This document shows, one piece after another, positions 9,642-19,530 of a DNA stretch of 64,000 nt. The notes under the pieces are model-generated. The model was given only the letters and a program-made list of their open reading frames with translations, was not told the origin of the DNA and did no database searches. The stretch comes from Cellulomonas wangsupingiae (GTDB lineage Bacteria > Actinomycetota > Actinomycetes > Actinomycetales > Cellulomonadaceae). The translations under genes and the position numbers were made by a program. The stretch is taken from NCBI RefSeq assembly GCF_024508275.1, contig NZ_CP101989.1, positions 3,224,001 through 3,288,000 of the forward strand, given 5' to 3'. Within the stretch, counting starts at the first letter, position 1. The number at the start of each line of letters is the position of its first letter.

Positions 9642-12600
9642 CCACCAGGCCGTCCCGAGGAGGGCCCGGCCCACGGCCGCCCTCGCGGAGCTGGTGCGCC
9701 GCGGCGGCACGCAGGCCGGGCTGCTCGCGGCGGTGCTCGCCGTCGTCGTCGCCGGGGCCGTGCTGCTGGGCACCTGCTCGCTGCTGCTGACCACCGGCCA
9801 GGAGCAGGCGCTCGACGCGGCGCTCCGGCGCGCCGACCCGCAGGACGTCGCCGTCGAGGTCACGTTCCGGCTCGACGGCGCCGACCCGGGCGTCGTCGAC
9901 GACGCCGGCCGGGTGCTCGCCGACGCGCTCGCACCCGTGCGGCCCACCACGTCGGTGTGGCTGACCTCGGCGGTCCGCCCGCTGGGCGTCGCGTCCGTGC
10001 CCGGCGCGCACGGCTACGTCGTGGCGGCCGACGCGCTGGCCGCGCACGCCGACCTGACCGCGGGCCGGTGGCCGGGAGCGACCCAGGACGGCCCGGTCGA
10101 GGTGGCGGTCCCGGGCGACGTCGCGCACGCCCTGCGCCTCGGCGTGGGCGACGAGGTGGTGCTCGGAGAGCGGCGCGACGGACGTGCCCGGGAGCCCGTG
10201 CCGGGATCGGGTGACGTGACGCTCGTCGTCGTCGGCACGTTCACGCCGGTGCCGCACACCGACGGCCCGTGGGACCGCGACCTGCTGCGCGGCGCAGGGG
10301 CGGGCACCGTGGCCGGCGCCGCGCCGACGTACGGACCGTTCGCCGCCGCACCGTCGGCGCTCGCGGCCTCGGCGGTCGCGGTCGACCGCGCCTCGCTCGT
10401 CGCACGGCCCGACCTCGCGGGCCGCGGCCCTGCCGACCGCGCCGACGTCCGGCGCGACGTCGGCAGCCTCACGTCCGACCTGCGCAGGACGCTCGGCGAC
10501 CCCGTCACCGGGGTCCGGGTGCGCACCGGGCTGGGCGGCGTCCTGGCCGCCGCCGAGACCCAGGAGCGCGTCACGCGCTCGGTCGTCGTGGTGGTCGCCC
10601 TGCTCGGCGGGGCGCTCGCCGCCGCGGCCCTCGCGCTGGCGGGCCGGCTCGTGGGAGTGCGACGCGACGCCGAGACGCGCCTGCTCGTGGCGCGGGGTGC
10701 CGCCGCGTCGCAGCTGGTCGCGCGGGCCGCGGCCGAGAGCCTGGTGCTGGCGGTGGTCGCGGCCGTCGTGGCCGTGCCGCTCGCGCTCGCGCTGTACCGC
10801 GCGCTCACCCGGCTGCCGCTGCTCGCCGACGCGGGCCTGACCAGCGACGTCGGGCCCACGCGCGCGCTCGTGCTGAGCGTCGCGCTGGGCACGCTCGCGC
10901 TCGTCGCGGTCCTCGTCGCGCCCGCGGTGCGAGCGCCGGACCACCGCCGGCCGTCGCGGCGCAGCGTGCGGGGCCGGGTGGGCCGCGCCGCGGCCGACGC
11001 GCTGCTGGTGGCGCTCGCCGTGGTCGGCTGCCTGCAGCTGCGCGGGCGGCCGTTCGCCGCGGGTGGCGGCGCGGACCCGCTGCTGGTGGCGGTGCCGCTG
11101 CTGTGCCTGGTCGCGGGCTCGGTGGTGGCGCTGCGGGTGGTGCCGTGGGTGGCCCGCCGCGCCGAGGTCCGCGCGGGCCGCTCCCCCGGGCTCGTGCTGC
11201 CGCTGGCCTCGTGGGAGGTCGCGCGGCGCGGCCACTCGACGGGCGCGGCGCTGCTGCTCGTGCTCGCGACCGCCGCCGCGACGTTCGGCACGTCGCTCGG
11301 GGCGACGTGGGCGACCTCGGCGCAGGACCAGGCCGACACCCGGGTGGGCGCCGACCTCGCGGTGGGGCGCACGGCCGCCTCGCCGGTCGCCCAGGCGGCC
11401 GCGCTGACCGCGCTGACGGGCGCTGTGGCCGTCCCCGTGACCGACCGGGAGGTGGCGCTCGGGCCCGTCGCCGGGCCCGGACCCGCGACGCCCGTGACGC
11501 GCCTGGCCGCGATCGACACCGGGCACGACGCCCAGCTGGTGCGCGGGCGGCTGCCCGCCGGCACCACGTGGGCCGGTCTCACGGCGGGTCTGGCACCGGA
11601 CGCGCCCGCGAGCGGGATCGCGCTGCCCGCGAGCGCCGAGGGCCTCGACGTCGCGGTCACGGGCGTCGTCGCGGGCGGCCGGCCGGTGCCGCACCTGACG
11701 GTCGCGCCGAGCGTGGTCGTCGAGACCGCCGGCGGCGCGCGCCAGAGCGTCGCGGGCGCGCCCGTCCCGCTCGACGGCGCCCCGCACCCGCAGGTGCTGC
11801 CGCTGCCGTCCGACGCCGCGCTGCAGGTCGTCGCGATCGACCTGCAGGTCGCGGCAGGCTCGCAGGCGGACGTCCTCGCGCAGCCCACCGAGTCCCGCCC
11901 GCTCGAGCTGACCGTCACCCTCACCCCGCCCGGCACGGGCGCCGTGACGGCACCGTCCGGCGGCTGGTCGGGCGGGGTCGCGGACGACAGCCTCGACGCC
12001 CTGCGCGCGCCCGGCGACGTCGCCGTCCGGCGGGCCGGCACCGGCGCGGCCGTCACGGGGCGGGTCGGGCTCGTGGCCACCGCCCTGGTGGACGGCCCGG
12101 CGCACCTCGTCCTCACGGCCTTCCGGCCACCTGCCGACGTGCCGGTGCTGCTCGGCAGCGAGCTGGCCGGGAGCATCGCCGCCGTCCCGGGCGACACGCT
12201 GAGCCTGGACCTGGGGTCCGCCACGCTGGTGGCGCGCGTCGTCGGCGTCGCGCCGGGGCACGCGGCCCTGCCCCGTGGCGCGAGCATCGTCGCCGACCAC
12301 GACGCCCTGGCGCGGGCCGTCGTCGCGCACGGCCCGCCCGCGGACGTGGTCGACGTGTGGTGGCTCGCGGGGGTCGACGACCCCCGTGCGACCGCGGCGC
12401 AGGTCGACGCCGCCGGGCTCGGCGACCCCGTGACGCGCGCCGACCTGGCCGCGCACCTGCGCGACGACCCGCTGCGGGTCGGCGTGCAGCTCGCGCTCGG
12501 GCTGCTGGTGGTCGCGGCCCTGGTGCTCGCGGTCGCCGGCACGGTGGTGCAGACCACGGCGGCGCTCGACGCGCGCGCCGTCGACGTCGCACGGCTGCAG

Positions 12601-12909
12601 GGCATGGGGGTCCCGCGCCGGGTGGTCGTCGCCACGCTCCTCGTCGAGCACGGGGTCGTGACCCTGCTGGTCGTCGCGGGGGGTGCCGTCGTCGGTGCGG
12701 TCACCGCCCTCGTCGTCGGCCCGCGGCTCGTCGTCTCCGCGACGGGCGAGGTGCCGGTGCCCGCCCCCGTCGGGGTGTGGCCCTGGCCCGCGCAGGCGCT
12801 GCTGCTCGCCGTGCTGCTGGTCGCGTGCACGGCGGTCGTCGCCCCGGTGGCGGCGCGCCTGGCTCGCCGCGCCACCGTGGCGCACCTGCGGATGGAGGGC
12901 GGGCAGTGA
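9634..12909 (+). CDS. Large FtsX-like permease (first of pair)
   Basis: A 1091-residue protein with an N-terminal membrane anchor, a large extracytoplasmic domain, then clustered membrane segments around residues 315-420, 450-510 and 535-560, another long extracytoplasmic region, and a final FtsX-type block of membrane helices (about 950-1085, including LRVGVQLALGLLVVAALVL). This double FtsX organisation is typical of MacB/LolC-like mechanotransmission permeases, which use ATP hydrolysis in the cytoplasm to move periplasmic or surface-exposed domains rather than pump through the membrane. It overlaps both neighbours (8 and 4 bp). No substrate can be assigned. Confidence 0.8.
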   Translation: MPSHQAVPRRARPTAALAELVRRGGTQAGLLAAVLAVVVAGAVLLGTCSLLLTTGQEQALDAALRRADPQDVAVEVTFRLDGADPGVVDDAGRVLADALAPVRPTTSVWLTSAVRPLGVASVPGAHGYVVAADALAAHADLTAGRWPGATQDGPVEVAVPGDVAHALRLGVGDEVVLGERRDGRAREPVPGSGDVTLVVVGTFTPVPHTDGPWDRDLLRGAGAGTVAGAAPTYGPFAAAPSALAASAVAVDRASLVARPDLAGRGPADRADVRRDVGSLTSDLRRTLGDPVTGVRVRTGLGGVLAAAETQERVTRSVVVVVALLGGALAAAALALAGRLVGVRRDAETRLLVARGAAASQLVARAAAESLVLAVVAAVVAVPLALALYRALTRLPLLADAGLTSDVGPTRALVLSVALGTLALVAVLVAPAVRAPDHRRPSRRSVRGRVGRAAADALLVALAVVGCLQLRGRPFAAGGGADPLLVAVPLLCLVAGSVVALRVVPWVARRAEVRAGRSPGLVLPLASWEVARRGHSTGAALLLVLATAAATFGTSLGATWATSAQDQADTRVGADLAVGRTAASPVAQAAALTALTGAVAVPVTDREVALGPVAGPGPATPVTRLAAIDTGHDAQLVRGRLPAGTTWAGLTAGLAPDAPASGIALPASAEGLDVAVTGVVAGGRPVPHLTVAPSVVVETAGGARQSVAGAPVPLDGAPHPQVLPLPSDAALQVVAIDLQVAAGSQADVLAQPTESRPLELTVTLTPPGTGAVTAPSGGWSGGVADDSLDALRAPGDVAVRRAGTGAAVTGRVGLVATALVDGPAHLVLTAFRPPADVPVLLGSELAGSIAAVPGDTLSLDLGSATLVARVVGVAPGHAALPRGASIVADHDALARAVVAHGPPADVVDVWWLAGVDDPRATAAQVDAAGLGDPVTRADLAAHLRDDPLRVGVQLALGLLVVAALVLAVAGTVVQTTAALDARAVDVARLQGMGVPRRVVVATLLVEHGVVTLLVVAGGAVVGAVTALVVGPRLVVSATGEVPVPAPVGVWPWPAQALLLAVLLVACTAVVAPVAARLARRATVAHLRMEGGQ

Positions 12910-15692
12910 GCCGCCGGCACGCAGCCGCGCGGCGCAGGTGGCTGCCTCCTGTCAGCGTCGCGGCCACGGCCGGGCGGGCGCGCGTCGACCGCGGGCCGCT
13001 CGCGCTGACGGGCCTGGTCGTGGCCGTCGCGGCGTTCCTCGCCGTCGTCGCCCCGCGGCTCGTCGCCGCCACGGGTGACGACGCGCTGCGCTGGGCCGTG
13101 CGCGCCGCCGGGCCGGGCGCCGACCTGACGTTCGCCCGCACGATCGACGAGAACCCGTACGAGGCCCGTGCGCTGCAGGTCGACCTCGCGCAGACCACGC
13201 GTACCGGGACCACGACGGTCCGCGACTCGCTGGCGCCGGCGCTCGGGACCGTCCTGGACGTGCCCGTCACCACGGTCGCCACGCTGCCCCTGCAGGTCGT
13301 GGCACCCGACGCCGACGCCGCCGGTCCGGTGCTGCGCACGGCGTTCGTCGACCGCGACGGCCCGCCCGCCGTGACCTGGCTCGCCGGAGGCCCCGCACGC
13401 GCGACCCTCACCGCGCAGGACGCGCGCGGCTGGGAGCCGGGCGCGGCCGTCCCGGTCGAGGTGGGCCTGTCCGAGGACGTGGCCGCCGCCCTGGGGGTCC
13501 GGGTGGGCGACGTGCTCACGACCCGCAACGAGAGCCGGACCGTGGCGCTCGACGCGACCGTCAGCGGCGTGTTCCGGGCGCAGGACCCCGCCGACGCCGC
13601 GTGGTCGGCCGTCCCCGGTCTCCTCGAGCCGCGGGTCGTCGGCACGTTCCTCACGCGGCAGACGCAGCTGGCAGGGCTGCTGTCCGACGCGTCGCTGCCC
13701 GCCGCCGTGCTCGCCATGCCGCCGGACGTCGCGCGGCGCGAGGTCACGTTCCCCCCGCGGACCGCCGCGCTGGGGCAGTCCGACGTCGCGGCCGTCGCCG
13801 CCGAGATCGCCGGGCTGCGCGCCGGGGCCGACTCACCGGCCGCCGGGACACGCACGTACGTCGGCACGACGCTCGACGGCGTGCTGCTCGACGCCCGCGA
13901 CCGGTACCGCGCCGCGCTCGCCCAGACGTCGGTGCTGCTGGCGGGCGTCCTGAGCGTCACGCTGCTCACGCTGCTGGTCGCCGCGACCCTGCTGGTGCGG
14001 CGCCGCGCCACCACCCTGGCGACGCTCCGCGCGCGCGGCGCGACGCTGCCCGGCATCGCGACCGAGCTGGGCGTGGAGTCCGTGGCGCTCACGGCGGTCG
14101 GCACGGCCGCGGGCGTCCTCGCCGCCGGGGTCGTGACGTCCGGACCCGTGCCGTGGGCGTGGCTGCTGCCCGTGGTCGTCGTGCAGGCGTTCGGCGCACC
14201 GGCGCTGGGCGTGCGGCTCGCGGCCCGCAGCGCGGGTGGGCGACGCGTCGCGGCCGACCGCACCGAGCGCGCGTCGGCCGCCAAGGACCGGCACGCAGCC
14301 CGCCTCGCGACCGAGGTCGCGGTGGTGCTGCTCGCTGCGGGCGCCCTCGCGGCGCTGCAGGCGAGGGGTGTCGTCGGGGTCGGCGGCACCGGGGCGGACC
14401 GGGCGGCCGTCGGCGGGACGTCCGGGAGCGACCCCCTGCTGGCACTGGCCCCGACGCTGGGGGTGGTCGCCGGTGGTGTGCTCCTGCTGCGCGTGCTGCC
14501 GGCACTGCTGCGCCGGGGCGTCGCGGCAGCGGCCCGGACGCCGCGGGCCGTGCCGGTGCTCGCCGCCGCCCGCGCGCACGACGCGTCGCGTGACGGCCTG
14601 ACGTTCCTCACGCTGACGGTCGCCGCGGGCCTCGTGGCGCTGGGCACGACGTTCGTGACGACCGTCGAGCGGGGCGAGGTCGACGCGTCGTGGCTCGCCG
14701 TGGGCGCCGACCTCACGCTGACGTCCGCCCCGGACCCCGCGCTCGAGGACCTCGCGGCGTACCTGCGCTCCCGCGAGGGCGTGGACCACGCCCTGCCCGG
14801 GCGCGTCGAGGAGCACGTCGACCTCTTCGGCCCGTGGGGCAACGAGCCGGCGCGGGTCGTGGTGCTGCCCGCCGCCGACTACGCCGACCTGCTCGCGACC
14901 ACGCCGCTGCCCGACGCGCCCGGGCTCGCAGCGCTCGGCGCCGACGCCCGCGGCCGACCGACCGCGCTGCTCAGCGCGGGCCTGCGCACCGACGGCGACG
15001 CGGACCTGGTGCTGGGCTGGGACGGCGACCGCGTCGACCTCACGACCGTCGGCACCGCACCCGACAGCCTGACGCGGGGCGAGGACGCCGTGGTGGTCGA
15101 CGCGGCGGCGCTGGGGGCGGCCCACGGCGAGCCCGTGGCGCCGGACCGGCTGTGGGTCGTCGGCCCGGGCGCGCGCACGGCCGTCGCGACGACACCCGGG
15201 CTCGACGGGGCGAGCGTCACGACGCGCAGCGCGTGGCTGACCTCGCACCGCGCGGAGCCCCTCACGGTGGGGGTCCAGCGGCTCGCCGCCGCGGCGACCG
15301 TCACGCTGCTCGCGCTCGCCGCGCTCGTCGTCGTGCTGGCCGCGTCCACCACCGCACCGCAGCGCGGCGTCACCCTCGCGACGTTGCGGACCCTGGGCCT
15401 CGACGGGAGCGACGCGCGGCTGGTCACGGCGGGCGAACTGCTGCCGGGCAGTCTGCTGGCCTCGGTGGGCGGCGCGGCACTGGGCACCGCGCTGACCGCG
15501 GTGGTCGTCGGCCCCCTCGCGCTGCGCCTGGTCACCGGGCAGCCGACCGACCCGACGCCGGCCCTGTCGCTGTGGGCGGCGGCACCGCCGCTCGTCGTCG
15601 GGCTGACCGTCGCGGTGCTGGTGGTCGCCGAGTCGTCGCTGCGGCGTCGCGAGCGGCTGGGTGAGGTGCTGCGGGTGGGTGGCGCGCGGTAG
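12906..15692 (+). CDS. Large FtsX-like permease (second of pair)
   Basis: A 928-residue companion of the preceding gene: an N-terminal anchor (PLALTGLVVAVAAFLAVVAP), a long extracytoplasmic domain, a central bundle (SVLLAGVLSVTLLTLLVAAT and following), a second extracytoplasmic region and a C-terminal FtsX bundle ending near LVVGLTVAVLVVAESS. The start GTG at 12906 overlaps the previous stop as GTGA, and the alternative of reading the frame further upstream would run through the previous gene. The pair probably forms a heterodimer. FtsX permeases normally work with a LolD/MacB-type ATPase; none is encoded beside them. Confidence 0.8.
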   Translation: MSRRHAAARRRWLPPVSVAATAGRARVDRGPLALTGLVVAVAAFLAVVAPRLVAATGDDALRWAVRAAGPGADLTFARTIDENPYEARALQVDLAQTTRTGTTTVRDSLAPALGTVLDVPVTTVATLPLQVVAPDADAAGPVLRTAFVDRDGPPAVTWLAGGPARATLTAQDARGWEPGAAVPVEVGLSEDVAAALGVRVGDVLTTRNESRTVALDATVSGVFRAQDPADAAWSAVPGLLEPRVVGTFLTRQTQLAGLLSDASLPAAVLAMPPDVARREVTFPPRTAALGQSDVAAVAAEIAGLRAGADSPAAGTRTYVGTTLDGVLLDARDRYRAALAQTSVLLAGVLSVTLLTLLVAATLLVRRRATTLATLRARGATLPGIATELGVESVALTAVGTAAGVLAAGVVTSGPVPWAWLLPVVVVQAFGAPALGVRLAARSAGGRRVAADRTERASAAKDRHAARLATEVAVVLLAAGALAALQARGVVGVGGTGADRAAVGGTSGSDPLLALAPTLGVVAGGVLLLRVLPALLRRGVAAAARTPRAVPVLAAARAHDASRDGLTFLTLTVAAGLVALGTTFVTTVERGEVDASWLAVGADLTLTSAPDPALEDLAAYLRSREGVDHALPGRVEEHVDLFGPWGNEPARVVVLPAADYADLLATTPLPDAPGLAALGADARGRPTALLSAGLRTDGDADLVLGWDGDRVDLTTVGTAPDSLTRGEDAVVVDAAALGAAHGEPVAPDRLWVVGPGARTAVATTPGLDGASVTTRSAWLTSHRAEPLTVGVQRLAAAATVTLLALAALVVVLAASTTAPQRGVTLATLRTLGLDGSDARLVTAGELLPGSLLASVGGAALGTALTAVVVGPLALRLVTGQPTDPTPALSLWAAAPPLVVGLTVAVLVVAESSLRRRERLGEVLRVGGAR

Positions 15693-15726
15693 CCGGGCGC
15701 CGCCCCGGCGCGGCAGCTCCGAGCGC

Positions 15727-15975
15727 TCAGGCGAGCATGCTGGAGGCCCGGCGCACCATGAGCTCCTCCTCGCACGCCGCGGCCCACTCGCGTCGCGGGC
15801 CCCGCAGGGTGGGTGCAGGAACGAGGCCGAGCGCGACCACGGCGCCGAGTGCGTACGCGTGGCGCGGTGCGACGTCGCGCGTCCGCGCCCTCAGGTAGGT
15901 CTTGCCGAACGCGCTCAGATGCGCGTCGACGAGCGCGCTCAGCGCCTGGGCGACGGGCTGGGACAGCGTCGACAT
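15727..15975 (-). CDS. Small hypothetical protein (82 aa)
   Basis: An 82-residue protein beginning MSTLSQPVAQALSALVDAHL. It is largely helical with one mildly hydrophobic stretch (HAYALGAVVALGLVPAP). It is supported mainly by its ribosome site: three GGA units immediately upstream of the ATG, among the strongest in the window. The basic, arginine-rich centre gives no clear function. It lies 35 bp past the convergent FtsX gene and 63 bp after the start-distal end of no other gene on its strand, so it is probably transcribed alone. Confidence 0.6.
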   Translation of the reverse strand: MSTLSQPVAQALSALVDAHLSAFGKTYLRARTRDVAPRHAYALGAVVALGLVPAPTLRGPRREWAAACEEELMVRRASSMLA

Positions 15976-16038
15976 GTCTCCTCCTCCGTTGGTCGTCTCG
16001 GCCCCGGACCACCCTCCGGCGACCCGCGGTCGGGGCGC

Positions 16039-17940
16039 CTACTCGCGGGGCGCAGGCGCGGACGGCGGTGTGGACGGGTCCGGCGGAGGTTCGGCGTCTC
16101 CCTCGTCCGGCCGGTACCAGTCGCTGAGGGCGGGGTCCTCCGTGTCGAGCCAGGAGCCTGCGCCCTCGTCCGGCGCCGTCGCCACGACACCGATCACGAA
16201 GTCGTCGCCGTGCTCCTCGATGCCGGCCCGCACGCCCTGGTCGAGAGCCTCGCGCGCGTACCGGCGCCGCAGCGTCAGCGGGTCGCGGGCCAGGTCCTTG
16301 GCCCACGCGGCCATCACGAAGATGAGCACCACGGCGAACGGCAGGGCCGAGACCATCATGAGGCTCTGCAGACCCGAGAGCGCGACCTCGCCGCCCCCGA
16401 CCAGCAGGACCGCGGCGACGGCCGCGAGCGCCGACCCCCACACCACCGTCGTCCACCGCCGGGGGGTCGGGTTGCCCTGCTCGGACAGGCTGGCCATGAC
16501 GATGGAGGCGGAGTCGGCGCTGGTGACGAAGAAGATGACGATCGAGACGATCGCGAGCACCGAGGTCACCGCGCCGAACGGCAGCTCACGCAGCAGCGCG
16601 AACAGCATGTCCTCCCCGGACTCGCTCGCGCTCATGGCCGACCTGGTCTGCTCGAGCCACATGGCCGTGCCGCCGACCACCGTGAACCAGACCAGGCACA
16701 CCGCACTCGGCACCACGATCACGGCGGTGACGAACTCCCGCAGCGTCCGGCCGCGGCTGATCTTGGCGATGAACATCCCGACGAACGGCGTCCACGACAC
16801 CCACCACGCCCAGTAGTACGTGCTCCAGGCGCTCATGAACTCCTGCGCGTCGGGCGACGTGGCCGCGGACTGGCCCATCATCACCGGCAGCTCGGCCACG
16901 AACGTCATGAGGACGCCGGGCACGAGGTTCAGCAGGAGGACCGTCGGGCCGACGACCAGGATGAACAGTCCCAGCAGGCCGGCGAGGGCCATGTTGATGT
17001 TGGACAGCGCGCGGATGCCGCGCTTGAGCCCGGAGACCGCCGAGAGGATGAACGCGACGGCGAGGACGGCGATGATGCCGACGAGCACCGCGTTGCCGAG
17101 GCGACCGACGCCGCCCACGATCTCGACCCCGCGGCCGATCTGCAGTGCGCCGATGCCCAGCGAGACGGCGGTGCCGAACAGCGTCACCACGATGGCGAAC
17201 ACGTCGACGACCTTGCCGAGGATGCCGTGGCTGCGTTCCCCGAAGACGGGCTCGAGCAGCGCGGACATCAGCGGCCTGCGGCCCTTGCGGTACGCCGCAT
17301 ACGCGACGGCGCCGCCGACCAGCGCGTAGAACGCCCACGCGACCGGCCCCCAGTGGAACACCGTCTGCGCGAGTGCGACGTGCATGGCCTGGCCGCTGCC
17401 CGGCTCGGTGCCCGTGAACGCGGGAGGGGGGTCGAGGAAGAACGACATCGGCTCCAGCGGGCCGTAGAACAGCAGCCCGATCCCGATGCCCGCCGAGAAC
17501 AGCATCGTCACCCAGGAGATCGTGGAGAACTCGGGCTCCTCGTCGTCCTGGCCCAGGCGGACGGCCCGGTGCCGACCGAAGCCCAGCCACATCATGAAGA
17601 CCAGCACGACGACGGTCAGGACGCCGAAGAACCACCCGAAGTCCACGGTGACGAGCTCGAAGGCGGCGCCCGCGAACTCTGCCAGGCCGGCCGGGAGCAG
17701 CAGGCCCCAGGCGATCACGGCGAGCACGACGGCCGCCGCGACGGCGAACACCACCCTGTCGATCCGGAACGAGAGGTGCGTCTGCTCGACACCGATCCCC
17801 GGCAGCAGCGCGGGGTGCGGGCTGCCGAGGGTGCCGGGAGAGGTGACCTCCTGGAGGATCCGCGCAGCGCGTGCGCGCTGGTCGGCCGAGGTACGGCCGG
17901 ACTGGCTTCCGGTCGATCCGGTGCGCATCTCGCTCACCAC
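16039..17940 (-). CDS. BCCT family betaine/carnitine/choline transporter
   Basis: A 633-residue secondary transporter with twelve predicted membrane helices. The glycine-rich helix AGIGIGLLFYGPLEPM and the tryptophan-rich segment YYWAWWVSWTPFVGMFIAK are hallmarks of the BCCT family, which imports compatible solutes such as glycine betaine using Na+ or H+. The N-terminal tail of about 55 residues and the acidic C-terminal tail of about 80 residues are longer than in minimal members; in BetP-like proteins such tails sense osmotic stress. I chose GTG 17940 because AGGAAGAGGG lies at proper distance; ATG 17928 is the alternative and an upstream TTG at 17997 is unlikely. Confidence 0.9.
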   Translation of the reverse strand: MVSEMRTGSTGSQSGRTSADQRARAARILQEVTSPGTLGSPHPALLPGIGVEQTHLSFRIDRVVFAVAAAVVLAVIAWGLLLPAGLAEFAGAAFELVTVDFGWFFGVLTVVVLVFMMWLGFGRHRAVRLGQDDEEPEFSTISWVTMLFSAGIGIGLLFYGPLEPMSFFLDPPPAFTGTEPGSGQAMHVALAQTVFHWGPVAWAFYALVGGAVAYAAYRKGRRPLMSALLEPVFGERSHGILGKVVDVFAIVVTLFGTAVSLGIGALQIGRGVEIVGGVGRLGNAVLVGIIAVLAVAFILSAVSGLKRGIRALSNINMALAGLLGLFILVVGPTVLLLNLVPGVLMTFVAELPVMMGQSAATSPDAQEFMSAWSTYYWAWWVSWTPFVGMFIAKISRGRTLREFVTAVIVVPSAVCLVWFTVVGGTAMWLEQTRSAMSASESGEDMLFALLRELPFGAVTSVLAIVSIVIFFVTSADSASIVMASLSEQGNPTPRRWTTVVWGSALAAVAAVLLVGGGEVALSGLQSLMMVSALPFAVVLIFVMAAWAKDLARDPLTLRRRYAREALDQGVRAGIEEHGDDFVIGVVATAPDEGAGSWLDTEDPALSDWYRPDEGDAEPPPDPSTPPSAPAPRE

Positions 17941-18266
17941 CGATTCGCCCTCTTCCTGGGTCGCGAAGTGGCCATCGATGGTAGATGACTCAGGCAACCG
18001 GGCGCGGCCGCCCCGGAGCGCCCCGGCAGGTCGCCCCGTCGACGACCCCTCGGCGTCCTGGACTGCGGGTTCACGTGTCGTCGAGGTGCCCCGCGGGCGA
18101 CGCCCGCCCGGCCCGCGCGTGGCCTGGGTTCACAGGTGGCGACGCGGTCCGTGCAACCTGTGCAGCACGTCGGCGGGATGCCGCAGCGCCGCCGCCGTCG
18201 CCCCGCGGGCCCCATCGCGACCGATCGCGCGCAACCTTCCCAGCGGTGCGTCGTACGATCCGGCAC
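17941..18266. other. Divergent intergenic region without a gene
   Basis: 326 bp between the divergent BCCT and Nudix genes. It is GC-rich with no supported small gene. The only element I can point to is TACGAT at 18254-18259, listed separately as a possible -10 box for the Nudix gene. Confidence 0.4.
18254..18259 (+). promoter_or_regulatory. Possible -10 box for a leaderless Nudix mRNA
   Basis: TACGAT ends 7 nt before the GTG at 18267, the same geometry as the pncB and galE promoters in this window. No good -35 box is visible 17 bp upstream, so confidence is modest. Confidence 0.4.
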
Positions 18267-18689
18267 GTGCCGCCCACCCCTGTCATCCACGTGAGCGCCG
18301 TCGTCCTGCGTCGGGCGTCGGGCGAGGTCCTCACCGTGCGCAAGCGCGGCACGCACCGCTTCATGCTCCCCGGCGGCAAGCCGGAACCCGGGGAGAGCGC
18401 CGCACGCACGGCGGTGCGGGAGGCGTACGAGGAGGTCGGGGTCGTGCTCGACGAGGCCCGGCTGCACGAGCTGGGGACGTTCCGCGCCGCCGCGGCCAAC
18501 GAGGCCGGTCACGAGGTCGTCGGGACCGTCTTCGAGCACCCGCTCGTCGGCACGACCGCACCCGCGGGCGAGATCGAGGAGCTGCGCTGGCTCGACCCCG
18601 CCGGCGACCTGCCCGACGACCTCGCGCCGCTGCTCGAGCACCACGTGCTGCCGGTGCTGGCGGGGACGACGCCGGCGGCCGAGAGGTAG
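18267..18689 (+). CDS. Nudix hydrolase
   Basis: A 140-residue Nudix-fold hydrolase. The Nudix box is complete: GGKPEPGESAARTAVREAYE followed by EVGV, giving the G-x5-E-x7-REUxEExGU pattern, so it should be a Mg2+-dependent nucleoside diphosphate-X hydrolase of the MutT/ADP-ribose group. The start of the domain, VIHVSAVVLRR, and the C-terminal EELRWLDP are typical of house-cleaning members. No ribosome site precedes the GTG at 18267; the TACGAT box 7 nt upstream suggests a leaderless message, which supports this start over the GTG at 18291. Substrate not predictable. Confidence 0.85.
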   Translation: MPPTPVIHVSAVVLRRASGEVLTVRKRGTHRFMLPGGKPEPGESAARTAVREAYEEVGVVLDEARLHELGTFRAAAANEAGHEVVGTVFEHPLVGTTAPAGEIEELRWLDPAGDLPDDLAPLLEHHVLPVLAGTTPAAER

Positions 18690-18729
18690 GCCAGGGCGGT
18701 GCGGTGACGACCGCGACCCGCCGAGCGTG

Positions 18730-19485
18730 TCAGGCCGGGATGTCCCGCGGGTCGTTGCCGTGGGAGCTCGTGTCGGCGATGGTGCCGTCGGCCGCGTGGA
18801 CGTGGTGCTCCTCGGCGAGCCGGCGACCGGCCGCGACCGCGTCCTCCTCGCGGTCGGGGAGCCCGCCGACCTTCGTGCCGTCGACCTGACGGGATCGGCC
18901 ACCGGAGGGACGTCCGCCGCCGCTCCGGTGCGCCCGACGCCTCGACACCCACACCGCGGCGCCGAGCACGGTCGGGACGCCTCCGGCGGCCGCCACCGTC
19001 ACCGTCTGGCGCACCCACCGCCCGTCGGCCGCGGCGAGCTCCCGCTCACCCATCACCACGTGCGGTGCCGCGGCCAGGTACCGCACCGGCAGCGGCGGCG
19101 CGTACACGGACCCCGGCGGCGGCGCCTGCCATCCCCCCGACACGTCCTCCACCCGCTCGCGCACCGGCCCCGCGAGCGGCGCGGTCACCGCGCGTCCGTC
19201 CGACGTCTCGAACGACACCTCGACCTCGGACACGAGGAACCGGGCGCGGGACTGCACCTTCACGAGCACACGCGCGTCCGTGGCCACCGCCGGCCGCCCG
19301 TCGGCGACGAGGTCCTGCGCCAGGTCCCGCTCCGCCAGAGCCCCCGGCACCCCGGCGAGCCCCGCGACCATCAGGTACGCACAGCACCCCCACAGCGCAG
19401 GCAGCGCCCCTCGCCGGACGAGGCCGCGGCGCCGGCGCGCCTCACCCACGCGCGGCACACACGAGGTCCGCCCGCAGGCCGACAC
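18730..19485 (-). CDS. Membrane protein, DUF3592-like layout
   Basis: A 251-residue protein with one hydrophobic segment near residues 28-50 (LPALWGCCAYLMVAGLAGV), an extracytoplasmic beta-rich domain of about 110 residues, a second helix near 165-182 (TVAAAGGVPTVLGAAVWV) and a basic, low-complexity C-terminal tail. Two helices flanking a small beta domain is the layout of DUF3592 proteins, but the match is by pattern only. The GTG at 19485 is the furthest start; later GTG codons are possible because no clear ribosome site is present. Function unknown. Confidence 0.55.
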   Translation of the reverse strand: MSACGRTSCVPRVGEARRRRGLVRRGALPALWGCCAYLMVAGLAGVPGALAERDLAQDLVADGRPAVATDARVLVKVQSRARFLVSEVEVSFETSDGRAVTAPLAGPVRERVEDVSGGWQAPPPGSVYAPPLPVRYLAAAPHVVMGERELAAADGRWVRQTVTVAAAGGVPTVLGAAVWVSRRRAHRSGGGRPSGGRSRQVDGTKVGGLPDREEDAVAAGRRLAEEHHVHAADGTIADTSSHGNDPRDIPA

Positions 19486-19530
19486 GGCGGACGCACCCCG
19501 GGCGGGAGCCGACGTCCGGGTGGCGGGTCG

